64,000 nt of DNA, from positions 19,840,001 to 19,904,000 of the forward strand of contig CM075101.1 in NCBI GenBank assembly GCA_037576195.1, given 5' to 3'. A program made the translations under genes and the position numbers. Below the pieces are notes generated by a model that saw nothing but the letters and a program-made list of their open reading frames with translations, was not told the DNA's origin and did no database searches. The stretch comes from Phytoseiulus persimilis (lineage: Eukaryota > Arthropoda > Arachnida > Mesostigmata > Phytoseiidae). Within the stretch, counting starts at the first letter, position 1. Each line of letters begins with the position of its first letter. This document shows, piece after piece, positions 24,170 through 37,200 of the stretch.

Positions 24170-27100
24170 CTCCTCGGATAGTCTTCGAAATCAAGACTTG
24201 ACGAGGGATACTGGCGAACTTATTCGGATGTCACTTGTTGCTTCAGAGCTCTCTGGCTCTCCAGACCGCAGCACGCCGTCGGCAGCTTCCGTCAGTATGC
24301 TCACAGAGTCTTTCATTTGAGGCTATTGACTATTCGGTTTGCGCACTATCAGCTGGCGCGCCGCACACATTCTGGGCCTTTGTTTCGCTGAGTCCACAAA
24401 ACATTGGTGATTCTTTGGGCAACGCCATCTTCGTTTTGTACCGACAGAAACCCACACACAGCTCGACTCTACGAGCGTTCCATCAGCACACCAACAGGAG
24501 CAGTACCACAGCAGCAGCGACGTTGGCTGGTGCTCCGACTGATCGGGAGGAACCACCGCATAGAAACTTGGTACTTCAAGAGAGCACTGATCCTCGTTAA
24601 CATCGGTCAACGGAAATGATGAATCACGATTACAGATCTGTCGATTGGACGGTCCTGCTCTTTCCAGAGAGCTCTGTTGAACATTTCGTGAAAACGTCAT
24701 TTTGATGAAAAGATGACTATCTATCAGACCAATTATCGCGCCGACACTCAACCTTCTATGCTGACGCGGTCTAACGAAAGAGATAACTACCGATTCAGCT
24801 GTAAAGGTTTTTGTGTGATCCAAATGAGTGCGTCCAAGAGAGCCCTGGGACATTGAATGAGAAAATGGATTCTGGTCGATAGGCTGGGGTTGCGGAGAGC
24901 TCGATGAAAGTAGTGTGATCCGCCAGTACTGAGTTTGGGTGGAAGACGTGATCCTCGGGGGAGTCTCTCGCGTGATGAATGACTAGTCAAGCGGTGTAGC
25001 AAGCCGAACAATAATAGAGAACATGCCCGAACATGCTCGGAACAATTCCTTCTGTAATTGATGGGCCGCTTCGCTTGTCGGGACTTGGTACACCCGGGAG
25101 GCACCGCCTTCTCTCAAGACACTGGAAGCGATGCCCGGAAAATGCCAGGTCCGCAGCTGCGTTCCGGGGCGAACCCGATACACATCGGATAACATAAATT
25201 CTTCAGCAACCTGCTGCTCCACAGCGAGCTCCGCTCTAAAGGTGGAGGCGGGTTGAGACCAGTTCAACTTGGCCGACCAATCAATTTAGGAACTTCGAAG
25301 AGCGCGGCTCGATTTACCGTTGGACATGGGTGAACCGTCGCGATTAACGGATGTCCGAGCTCGACTGATCAACCGAGTCAGAAAAACGCGGAGCCGCTCC
25401 TACATGCCAATACGACTTGCCACGAACGGAGACAGGGAAAAATAAAATCGAAAATTATCTGATACACACGGGCTTCCGACCCCAGAAAAAATATTAGATG
25501 AACGGAAACGGGACAAACAATGACATATACGGGCTTCAGGCTGTCCCATCAGGTCTACCGCGATTCGGATCCCTCGTGATGTCAATAAGACGTGATGTCA
25601 GCAAGGATTAACGTGCGCACGGTTGTCCATCCGAATCGTATGAGTGTGAGCAGTCCATCGAACCGTCACAATCCGGCTGAACTCGGCTAGAATCGGGAAT
25701 GGACTCACTCTCCGGCTGCTGAACTGCGCTAGAAGAGCTCATAGAGCGGGTAAAGAATGGATCTGTCCAACGCGAGCTCAAACGGGTAAATGCTGTGAGC
25801 TGACACGCTCTAATTCAGCGAGACTGTGCAGCGTTGAACGACTCAATATTGAACCCAGTTAAGCGCTACTGAGAGATCGCGATGGCTGCACTTAGCCGAG
25901 AACGGGACGCCGGTAAACTCAACACATCAGCCGGATTGAACAAGAGTGAAAGAACTTTGTCGGTGTTGAGAACCGCGCCGCGAACTTCTGCTGTTCAAAC
26001 TCCGAGGCGAGGCAACGCCAGGGCGACTACGTTCTCTTGCACCTCTAGTGCAGGTTCAGGTAGCCTAGCCTCGCCCGAGCCTTCTGGTAGAATGGTAGAA
26101 TGACACCAATTCAAAGAAGAAAACGAGAATAAGCCATTCAGCGCTGAGATGCCGACCTCTGCCCTCCCCCCTAGGGTCACTGGCAGTCGGGTCTGACCTC
26201 GAAACTACCTCTGGAACGGATGCTGTCAGCCTTATTGTCTTCAGGAGAATGCCTGAATATATCTCTCAGTCCATGGCCGAACAAGCTTCGATACCCATCA
26301 TCCATGCCGCACTCTTTGGTTATGGGAAGTTGTTTCTCACGGAGAGTTGGTGCGAGAGAGCAGTCAGAGTAAAGTCTCCAGGTATAGCACATGGCTTCAC
26401 TTCAGTCAGTTATCAGCTCAGGAAAGAGCTCAGAACAAAACATCCTCGAGGTCGGACGCGGTCCAAGTGAGCCAGACGGGTAACGGTCTCTCATGACGGT
26501 ATCGTTCGCATCGAACATTGAATCGAGGATTTTTTTCCAAGGCACTGCTCCGGTGCGCCAGGAGATGCGTCTACGATAGGGAAAATCTCGGGAATCGGTG
26601 GTATCGGTCTCTGCTTGAGCGACGATCTCGTCTGAAAGCAAAACTCCTCCATAGTTGAATCTGATTGTTAACAGCTAATACGTTTTATTCCAATGTTTGA
26701 CAGGGTTTATCAAGTTTACAAGTGGGGTGGTTGGGATCAGGTGTATGTTTATGTATACGATGACATGACCTGACCTGCCGCTTTATTCCATTATCTTGTA
26801 CGAAAAAAAGTTCTTGATGGACATGGCAATGGGAAATATAGTCGAAGATATTGGAGAATTAATGGTACAAATGTAATTTCGATTTTCTGTTTCCGCTCTG
26901 TAAAAATTCGGTGACCTAATAGTAAAGATGTCAAAAATGTTATCATCGTTGTGCATCGATAAAATAACTCGGGTGCATCGGAGGCCATTCAAGTTGCTCG
27001 AACCGCTCCTTGAATACACCCCCCTGTGAGTTTGACACGTGACCATCGGTGAGATATTCGTTGGACAGATGACGAACTGTCCAGATATTTCTCAGGCTAG

Positions 27101-28824
27101 GTATCGCTGATTTCTCGCAACACTGTCATCTGCTGCTCCTTCTGTTGCTGTCGTCGTGACTCGATCAGCTTGATCTGCCGCAACAAGAAGACGCGCAGCC
27201 TCCAAACCGAAACAGTTCCACTCTGTAGATCAATGTTGCAGAGTGAGCAATGCAAAAGAGCAAAGATACAAACATTGTGAGAATATAGCGAGACTCGCCA
27301 CGACTTCTATCACATCTTGGGTATCGGACACGGGGTTCGTTCGTTCTAGAGAGTAAGTCGACATTTATATAGTAGGCTGCAATATATCTTCTTTAAGAAT
27401 ACACGGAGGGTTCCTCGGTGAGAATTCGTTCAATTACCAGGAATGCACTATTTCCAGAGAGGAAAAAAAGTGCACGAGAAATAGGCTCAGAGCAAACAGT
27501 AAGAAAACGATAGGAATGGCGCAAAGTGGCACGGGACATGGGTTCCTAGATCGGTAATTCAACTACGACCTTTCATGGGTTGAACAAACATCAGAAGCAT
27601 AGGGTTTACAAGTTTACAAACGGCACCTTTTCGCACTTTGCTTGATGTCTCGAGGATGACAAAATTCTCGGCCTCACGGTTTGAGCACGCTGACGACATG
27701 TATCCTTTATGAAGCATAGACGAGATCAGGCTGAGGCATGTCATCACGAGAACTTGCATACAACGCTTCTCTCCCAGTTGAATGAGCCCGGCCCTCCCTC
27801 AGTGGACTCGGGGAAGATCCTTCGCTGGCACTGCTTTCGGATCAACGATTGAATTGCTGGCTTGCCTCTTGCAATGAGTCGGGGCTCCTCACGCTCACTA
27901 CAGCAGGTGCCTGGTGCCAGTTTCAGAGCCTCGGGCTTTACAGCTTCCTCTGAGGTAAGATGGTTCCACCTAACCTATTTCTACTATCTCTTAATGTTTC
28001 CCGTCGAACACGGTGAGATACAAGACCCTGATTTTGGAATGTGATGGACTTGGAAGTACCCGATGGGGTTGATCGTTGGGAACGGTGCTGCGTTTTCGTC
28101 ATCTAGTGGAGATAACTGAGATCCCCTGGATGCGGAGCATCTCGCAGGCTTCCCCCATCGACGGAATTCGGATCATCTTTTCGGTATCGAGCCTAGCCCG
28201 CTTCGGTATGCGAACGCGATACTCTGTAACAGCTCACAAGAACTTCGCTGCCCCAGATCATCTTATGAAGGATAATTTCACCACTTTGGCGCTGCTGAAT
28301 TGGCACACATGGACGCTCTCCTGTTTATGGTGGTCTGATACAATTTCCTCAGAGTTGGAATCACACAAATTCCAGCTAGCCGTTTATATGAGTCAATCTG
28401 ATCCCGGAATCCAGGGCAGCATACCGTGAGCTCAGGAGTATTCGCTGAAATTCTCGTTCTCATCCAAGTTCTCCTCTTTATGAATTGTGCTGTAACCGCT
28501 GGTCTCCATCGAGCGCAACTGCGGACAATATTAATGGCAATAAAGTATAATAGTGATAAGTCGAAACTTCAACAACTCCCGAGGTGTCCATTGCAGCAAT
28601 CATTCCAACATGGATCGAATCTGCGACCTGAATGGCGTAATGCGTCTAGCTCGTTTACTCCATCAAGGCTACTGGAAATACCGGGGGTTTCAACGTTTCA
28701 TGAGTTGACAGCATCGTCTCATCGCGTCTGACTTGAGCTGTGTCGACGAAGACTTTTTAGAGACCGAATATTCTGAAAATCCAACCCTTGGAAGAGAATC
28801 ATTCGTGGTCGTAGCCGACGCCTC
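24170..28824. other. About 4.7 kb: upstream of FARP, presumed 3' UTR/flank of the TRERF1-like gene
   Basis: No recognisable coding exon on either strand. Minus-strand AATAAA hexamers at 26684-26689 and 26782-26787 could end the TRERF1-like transcript, implying a 3' UTR of about 2 kb, but other explanations are equally possible. The left part should hold the FARP promoter. A short plus-strand frame at 25882-26103 (73 codons) has no known motif and I do not call it. Confidence 0.45.
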
Positions 28825-31800
28825 TCAGAAGGTGAACGAAAATCCAGATTCTGAATCATATTGATTCACCGTGTGGCGAACAGGGGAGCTATGCCGCTTC
28901 ATGTGTGCGTTGCGGCTCTTGATCTTCTCGAATACTCTGCAAATAATGCAGAAAGCAGACTCAGTGAGATGGTGTTTAGTTGTGGTTCCGGACCTCTTAG
29001 CTGAGGTGATGGATGCTGCCACCGAAATATCTGACAATGGTTTCGAGTTCACCGGACCAGGCATCCTGAAATTATTACCTGCCGCAAACTTTGCACGGGA
29101 AATTCGGCTCGGACGCGCAGGAACTCTCCTTGAGGTCACCAAGCGAGCGACCGGGCCCTTCTCGGACGGCGCAACAATCCTGACAGATGGAACATCCAAC
29201 TCCTTTGCACGGACAGCGAGCGCATGCATCGCAATCAGCTGAGACTTCGTTCGCGTTGGGAATACTTTTGCGTTTCCGGGACTGACGTAGGCGCCGATAC
29301 TCGTCAACACAAAACTACAAACGGTCACGTGTTTTTTTAAGAGCGATTGACAACAGAGAAAGCTTTCCGTGAGCGCTCCTCACGATGCGGAGGAAGCATG
29401 GAAATGCACTCCCAAAAGATGATTACCTTTTTCCAGAAATAGTACATCTCGATACAGGCTTTGATATCTTTACCGCGGACCTTCGCAGCTATGGCGCTGG
29501 AATCAAGGAGCAATGGAGTGTTATTCATCTTCTTCGAGCGCACAGAGTACCCAAGAAGACATTTATCGACGATTCATACCTGAAATCCTTATCGTGAGAG
29601 ACGAGTGCGTGATGAAAAGCATCAATTTGTTTCTGACTCCAGATCTCACTTTCTTGGTAGTTATATGTCAGAAGATGGTGCTCGGGAGGCAAAGCGAAAC
29701 CCCGAGTACCTTGGATGAACGCTCGGACCGCAGCGTCCAAGTCGCCTCTACAAAGTGCTAAAACGTGGAAAGCCAATTCGATGTTGCGACCTCCACCGTG
29801 TTGAATCAACCCGCTTGAGGCGATTCGTAAGTAAAGTTGCACTGGAATTGGAGGAAGAATTGCTGAGTTCCTTCCTCCATCTCAGCAGGCTATGGCGTCA
29901 CTCGATAGCATGGCGAGACTTGAGCTCAAATACCCGAGAGGCTCGCAAGCAAGGACCTTCTTTTTCGTAGAAGTTCCGTGGGGTCTAATGGTCAAATGTC
30001 CCTAATATGATGGATGCGTTTCAAGGGAGAATTTTGGGAATTCGCGGGTGATAGGTAGGAAAAAACTATTCCTGTGGCAAAACCTACGCTGTGCGTCGGA
30101 GATGTTTAGCGCATACTCGGGTTTCCAGACGAGATCCGCCATTTCGTCCCTATCTGCATAGTCCTTTGTTGGTTTCGCGAATGAAGTGCTTGGTATCTCT
30201 ATAGCACCGCTTTGAGCAGAAGGAATCGCAGCTTGGAACTGTGGACCTATGTTCACGTGGGGTACCACGTCCGAAGCAATAGACTCCGCCACCGGTACGA
30301 ACGACCACGTCGGAGCTGCAGATTTGGAATAGAAAAGAAATTCCGTAAAATTGCAAGAAGCCCGAGGGCAGCGTCATCTCCTTTCTTATTCCTATGATCG
30401 TTTCGGCGTACCTTTTGATGTGGACGCCACAGACGCCGAGTGCTCGATGTTCGAAAAAAGTCCCGTAGCTTTTCTGCAAGGCGACAGCATGGGGGGCGGT
30501 GTGTACGGAGGTGGTGAGTAAGGAGTTGTGCTCAGAAGAGGTGACCGGAGCAAAGATTGATATGGAGTCGGCGAATTTATCGCAGGAGCGGCCACCAGCG
30601 ACGACTGCGTTATACACAGAGGAGAAGGTTTTGGCTTGAGTTTCTTCCTCGGTGGAGCATCTTCAGTGCAAGAATTTCGCCGAGATCCGCTCTCTTCGTC
30701 CTCTTCTTCCTCGTCATCTTCGTGTACCTCCGGAGCGTTGGTAGACTGTTCGTCCTCCTCATCACGCTCCGTTTTGACCTCTCCAAGATTCTCACTGCGA
30801 TCGCCTTGGATGGGTTTGAAGTTGACCGCACGACAGAGCAGGTCCTGGGGCGAGTCCAAAATCGGATTTCCGCAGTTGGCGTTCTTAAGAGACATCACGT
30901 GAGCTGCCAAATCCAAATCGTTCTTCGATGGCTTGTGGTCATCGTCTTCGCCGTCATCGTCAACGAAGTCCAGGTCATCCGAATGAATTTTTGGATCGAA
31001 AACGAACGAGTTCTCAGGATCTTGACCTCCATTATCGACGCCTTCCGAAGTTGAGGGGACATCCTCAAAAGGATCTTCAGCGAAATCGACGAAGAACTCG
31101 GGATTATCGACGAACAGCTCGCCGAAGTCTTCGTCGTCTTCGCGGTGTGCTGCCAGTGTGCCGAGGTCGGCGAAGAGGGGCTCGAGGTTAAATCTGGAAA
31201 ATGAATTTGAAGAATGTTTCAGCGGTGGGCCGGGGCCTAGAGGATGGCTCAGGAATCGGATTAACGAATGAAGACTCATCGATTTACCCTGGATCCGACG
31301 CGATCCGGCACTCGCGGTTCTTCTTCGGGGGTATGGAATCGCTTTCGGAATGTCGCCGGAAAGTGCTCGAGGGTGACCGCGCGGCTGCCCCAGCGGGAGA
31401 CAACAGGAAAGGTGAATTCACACGTATTGCGGAACTCAGGGCGGAAACGTTAACTGTGGGATTCTCGGTTTCTGTGAGCGTGGATTCGTTCGGCATCATA
31501 TCGCTGTTATCCGGCTCGTCGGGCACAACCGTGATATTCGGCGACGGAACTGAATCAATGAAGCCGGGTGGTGGGCTTCTGATTTCAATGGTTGGTGGCA
31601 GCTCCATGTTATCTTCTTGGTTGGCGAAAATGTCGCTCTCGTTTTTCAAGGCGAATTGTCCGATTTGTTTCGAGCGACTTCTCTGAGAGATGACTTCACC
31701 AAGCAACGCGCGGATAACTTGTCCGTTCGATATCTGCTCTGGGGTGGTCGGAGTTCCCAGAGACTGCGCATCGGCTGGTTTTATTATGGCACAACGTAAT

Positions 31801-34238
31801 CTTTGCGTACGAGCTCCTTTAGTGGCAGCTGCAAACGAAGCGTCATCGCTCTTCTTCAGATATCCGCCATGCAGACGCATGTGTCCATTGAGAGCGGCTA
31901 CATTCTTGAACGATCGGTCGCACAGAGTGCATTCTACGCGATCTTCGCTGTTGACGGAAAGGATTTGTTAGGAGAAGGGGTTGCAAATCACCCTGGAAAT
32001 CGGTGAGCATTCCAGTTTTACGGCACAAGTGAGTAAATACTCGCTGAAGACCTACTGTTTCTCTTTTTGAGTTTTGGATTGCAATAAATCTAGAAGAACG
32101 CTGTTTCCGTTGGTGCATGGTTTCGGGGACTTCTTCGAGGTGTTGTCCTTGAGAACCTGCTACATGTTAACGGAAACTTGAGGTCACGGAATTGATTGAT
32201 TCTGCTCGTCTTATCGAGCTGAGGCACAAGTTCAGAGCTGCTCAACCCATGGGCCTCGAACGGAACTCAACGACTCCGTCAACGCTAGATCCAGATCACC
32301 ATGTCAGAGGAGCCCGACCATTTGCCTGTACTGCGGAGTCCGTCATCTGGATTTGACCTACTGAGCACCCGATAGAGCCATGAGGGGAAGGGAGCGATTC
32401 TTACTTTGGAGCTGTCATTGAACGAGTTCGTTTGACTCGTCGATACGGTCAAGGGATTGTGATGGTGATCCTTGTGTCGACGAAGTGAGCGTGCATCGCA
32501 ATAGGATTTGTCGCAGCCATCCGTATCACAAGCGAATGGCTTCTTCTCTCTATGAGTTAACAAATGTCCATTTCTGTAATAAACGGTAAGCCTCATTGGG
32601 CGTGCGGCCTCATCGGTTGAGATGAAAGAATGATTCACAAGATGATCCGGAGAACCCCATTCAGCGTCACGGACTGGATCAGAGAGTTGGAAGGGAAGAA
32701 GCCAGATATACTCACAAGTGATCTTGTCGCTTAAACGCCTTTGAGCAGAGCTGACATACGAACTTTCTTTCGTTTGAGTGCGTGAGTTTGTGCTTCGTCA
32801 AGGCGGACGTTGTTGAAAACTGCTTGTTGCACACCGCACAGCGTAACGCGTCCGGAGAACGTGTCGCTCTGCTATCGATTGAATTGTGTATCGGTCTGTG
32901 GAGTAATAACTGCCTGGCGGCTTTTAGAATCGCCTCTGTCGGCAAGTCTTTGCTGTGACCGCCATTGTTGCTAATGGTAATGTTGCCAGCGCCGGAACTA
33001 CCCCCGCTGTTGCTACTGTTGTTGTCGTTTCCAATGACCTTCCTGCTGGAGTCAGCCTCTGCAACCGCGATTTCGGGCGGTCTCGAGGTTGACGTTGATG
33101 ACGTGCAGTCTTTCGGAAGAGACTCGAACGCGACACAGTTCGGCTCGACGAGGCCAGACTCGGGTTTCACTATTACCGGTGTCAAATCGAGTCGGGATGT
33201 TGAGCTCGCGACTTTCACTGAGATCGTCGCGTCGTGTCTGAGTTGAAGATTGAATCCTGGCCGGACTGTGCCATCGATCGTTGTTCCATGCACGACATCG
33301 CTGTGCTGATCAGGCTTATTCACTATACAAACTGGTCGGATGCTGCTAATATTTGCGGAGCAAACACCGGACTCGCTCACAGACTCGGTGCCTAAGAGGA
33401 CCGAGTTTTGAAAGCCACGAACTCGTGCCGGTTTCGACTGGATGATTTTCGTGGAAATCATTCCGTCGCTCGTCCGCAAAATCTTTGCGTTTCCTCCGAG
33501 GGCATCGACGTCCAGGATACCTTCGAAATAAACCGTGCTGTGCTGCTGATCCGTTGCATCAGACATCGACGTTGAGCTCTCCACCGGTTGCTGTTCCTGC
33601 TGACAACGGTGCTCTTGTCCCGGGCCCGACATGAGCAATTGATCGAATGCGCTCGGCACGATTGTGACTTTGGCGACTATATTCTTGTCGTGTCCGCTGC
33701 CCTTTGTTGTACAGACTGCGGTATTGTCGCCGCTCGCAAGGGCTAATCCAATGTTATTTATGCTTGTACTGCTACCGCTGTTACTGCAGACATCGTTCAA
33801 GCTGCTGGAGCAGCTGCTGGTAATGTTGTTGTTGTTGATGTTATTGCTGTTGTTGCTGTTACTGTTGGCATTACTATTGTTATTGTTGGCAGCGGTGCGG
33901 TCAGAACTCATCACGGTGCCGACGTAATGCACCTGTTGAATCCTTATTACTTGAGGTATTCCGTCCGTCGTCTCTCCTGCTCTCACAGAGAGTTTTCCAT
34001 TAGATCTCTTCAAGCAGTATTCTTGTTGTGGCTGTGGTGATCCGCCGACAATGTCAGAACTCTCTCTACCGGTGCCGCCGCGATCGGCTACACCTTCTCG
34101 GGGAGCTTGCGTTTCATGCTGCGGTGTCTGCTGCTGCGGATGAGGGTTCAGATTCAGGTTCTGAGTGACGAATATGTTGCTGGTTTGATGAGTGCAGACA
34201 CTGTCTGCCGCACTCGGCTGATTATACGCGTCCTCCAT
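28825..34238 (-). CDS. TRERF1: TRERF1/ZNF541-type zinc-finger, ELM2 and SANT co-repressor protein
   Basis: Homologue of TRERF1/ZNF541, partners of HDAC1/2 in MiDAC-type deacetylase complexes. Exons: 32716-34238, 32405-32573, 31288-31947, 30412-31193, 30088-30315, 29580-29841, 29427-29496, 29079-29314 and 28825-28936. All junctions close in phase except between exons 2 and 3, where a small linking exon or another splice site must lie in 31948-32404. Without it the protein is about 1347 aa. Order: a long Asn/Ser-rich N-terminus; C2H2 finger CAVCNKQF; a second finger across intron 1 (CQLCSKAFKRQDHL/NGHLLTH); a third (CDTDGCDKSYC...HKDHH); a fourth (CTLCDRSF...HMRLHGG); an acidic region; ELM2 (VNIGPQFQAAIPS to GRNIELAFHVLALCRGD); SANT (WSQKQIDAF to KACIEMYYFWKK, then VDEYRRLR); a Cys-rich patch; and a last C2H2 finger split by intron 8 (CKVCGR/VFEKIKSRNAHMKRH). 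Confidence 0.88.
33770..33900 (-). repeat. Asn/Ser codon repeat in the TRERF1-like N-terminus
   Basis: Imperfect AAC/AAT/AGC triplet repeat, seen on the plus strand as tgttgttgttgatgttattg. It encodes a low-complexity Asn/Ser tract about residues 115-155 of the TRERF1-like protein. It stays in frame with the exon, so it is coding low complexity and not an intron. Confidence 0.8.
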
Positions 34239-37200
34239 TCAAACTACTGATGTTGCTGTGTTGGATTGTATACACAGTGGTTATGGAAATGGTCGGAAGT
34301 TCCCTGGAATGAAACAAACTTATTTCAGATGCCTGAACGAGAGTATTTATCCGGATCCAGAGCGGCTTCGACCATCATCGTTGTCATAAATAATAATTCT
34401 GCAGGACCACGAATATCGGGTCGAACTCTGACGACAACACGAGCCGGCCTGTCCTGTATCATCAGAGAACGCTTCAACGTCATCGTTTGTGTTGCAAACG
34501 CCGGAATCGTGATACTTGAGCTTGCTCTCACGCGAAGCCTCGAAAAATTGTCTTCTCAAACTCCCGGCCCGCAACCCCATCACATCAGGAAGCTCTTCCT
34601 CGCCGGTCCCAATTAAACGACAAAAGGCTTTAGGACATTGCCTGGAGCCTCAATCGGGCAAACGAAGACACTTTCTGGGACAAACTGTTTCTTCAGCTGC
34701 AAAGATCTGATCTGATGAGTTGCGCCATACTATCGCGAAAACAAATTCTCGAGCCTTGGAATATCTCAAACACGTGGAATAAGTTCCATCCACGCACCGA
34801 GAAGTCAGGCTAGTAGAGTACTAGGTCGAGTACTCGGTACTGGCCACTAAGATCGAGTTGAAAGAGATGTTCTTGATAAATTTGCTCCGAATCCGCGTCA
34901 TCTCTTCGGACTCGGAAGCTTCAACTTTCCGAAAGCGTCTACATCTCCGAGGACCGATTGCGTGTTGGAAAGCTGCCTAGATGAGACTGAAAGTTTGCCG
35001 CATCCGGTTGGTTTGCATTGCACAACCCTTGAGCCCCTGGCACACAAACAAAAACGACAGGAGCCGGCTGATGAATCGTTCCAGCCGAGGAACGTACTCC
35101 ACTGTAAACAGCAAAAAACACGGGCTTGGCGATGATGATTTACGGCGGAATAATCCGCTTCATGAACGGATTGCTTTATAAAGAACTGCAATTCAACCGT
35201 CCAGTTTCGAACGGAGCACGAACAAAACGTCGGAGCCTCCCGACAAAACAGGGGTCCGAATCAAATGCTCCGCGCTAGAAACTTCTCGTGCTCCGTGGAA
35301 GTAATTTTCTCCGAGAGACGCTCTCAAGGAACCCCAGCCCTGCTTCTGCGGTAACGGTCTAAGCTAGGGAGATATCTGATGGGTAACGCCTACGGGAGTG
35401 CAACGTGAATCGTATAAATACTGATAAGATCTCCTCGAGGCTCATGTAAGTGATGAGGAATACTCCCATCTGGCTTCCGCTGAGGTGACGGCTTAGCAAC
35501 GGAATGGGAGCTCACGGCTCGGCGGGTTTATCCCTCGGCGAGTATTACTCTCCCCGGAGGTGATATTATTCCACCGTTCCTCCTAGGACCTATCTCCCTG
35601 CTGTGCATCCAAGCCCGTTGGAACAAGGGCATGCCTCGCCACGAATTCTCTATGGTTCGAGAGCGGCATTCCGATTTCCGTTTAGCCGGAGATTTATCTC
35701 GTGGCTCGGGATGAAACCCAATGTAGGTCTCCCAGCTCGACTAGGGAACGGTGAAGCTTGTCGAGGCGATCCAGACTGTTCTGGCTGTGAATTTCAAAGG
35801 GGAAGGTTCCCCTCCAGGTCGTTCGTGTGCCCACAAGGATTCTATTTCGAATATTAGGGGGGCTGAGGGGGTCTGGAACTTTTTCGACCAATCCAATATG
35901 ATACTCTCATTGCGATCAAAGACACGGTTCTGACGCGATGTGAAGACCTGAAGGTGGAGGTCAGCTGTAGACGTGACCCGCGCGTAGGAGGGGAAACCAT
36001 TCTCCTCTATTCGAGGAGCTATGCGTCAATTTTTTGAACTCATCAAGGAGTGACTGTTGATCAGAGGTAGCCCGGCAATCGCTCTCTTGCCATTAGTTCC
36101 TATGGTAAAATGGTGTACCTATGAATTGTTCGACCCTCTCGTAGGATGCGCATCAACCTGACGACGCACGACAGTCGGGATATATCCTTTGATTGGAAGG
36201 AATACAGAAAATAATGATCGGTAAACTTGTTGGAACATATTGGTCTCAACAGGATTGGGACGATCAGGGAATTCGAATCACGAAACTACAACGGAATAGG
36301 AACATGAATGGTTCTGGGTTCATCCATCTGCTCCTCCCTCACGGAACGATCGCTGCACAGAACTTATTGGAGATCGTTGCCGTCACCCCAGTTCGCCGAA
36401 GTAGATGTGCGATTTTCTTAGAAGAGAGAGAGCTTCATTCTGAGATTTATCCACTGTCGTAACCGCGCGTTCCGATAGACGGAATTCGGAGACGCCAATT
36501 TCCAAGTTCTCGTACATTTCACCGACTTCAGATGAGCGGGATCGAAAAATACGATAGGTTCTCCGATTTCGTTGTAAACATTGAGCGGTTCTCAATCAAG
36601 GTTGAATCAGACAAATGTGAGTTCAGAGGATGAACGGCGAGGCTCAGAGGTAATACTCGCTTTCCGGAGCGAATTTTCTGGTTATGCAACGCAGTGGATT
36701 ACTCTAGAGAACAGGTCGTTTGGGAGTACAGCTGATTGAAGTCAGAGGGCCCGCCATTTTGAGAGTGTGAGAAGGGCCCTGAGTCACTGGTTCGAGTCTT
36801 GAGCTCATAGCTGGAAGTGCGCTGGTACTTACCTAGACGGCAAACCCTGCATTTGGTTTTTACAGACGATGCCGCACGGTGCCAACTATGCAACATGCTG
36901 ACGAATGAACAACGATTGCACCCAGTCTATCAGGACCCTCGGTTCCACTGAGCACAACAAACCGTTAGGCTCATAGAGCGGACGGACGGGCGGTCGGGTG
37001 GCAGGCTGGCGGGCGGGCGAGCGGGCAGGCAGGCGGGTTCGATGGTAAGCGGCTGCGAAAGCACACTCACAGGCGCACACACACACACGTACACAGACAG
37101 ATCGTGCGAAAGAGAGACACTTGCGCCTCGGAGAGTACGCCTCCCACACAGGCTGGGCAGCCAGCCATCGCGGCAGGGGGCTGGTTGGGACAGTCGGCAA

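Noticed and set aside
30557..31054. 165-codon plus-strand frame with hydrophobic stretches
   Set aside because: Antisense to the acidic coding exon of the TRERF1-like gene; acidic codons read backwards give hydrophobic residues.
33664..33927. Leu-rich 87-codon plus-strand frame resembling a membrane segment
   Set aside because: It is the antisense of the Asn/Ser triplet repeat in the TRERF1-like coding exon.
36786..36800. tRNA B-box-like ggttcgagtc
   Set aside because: No matching A box or cloverleaf arms could be found at the right distance.
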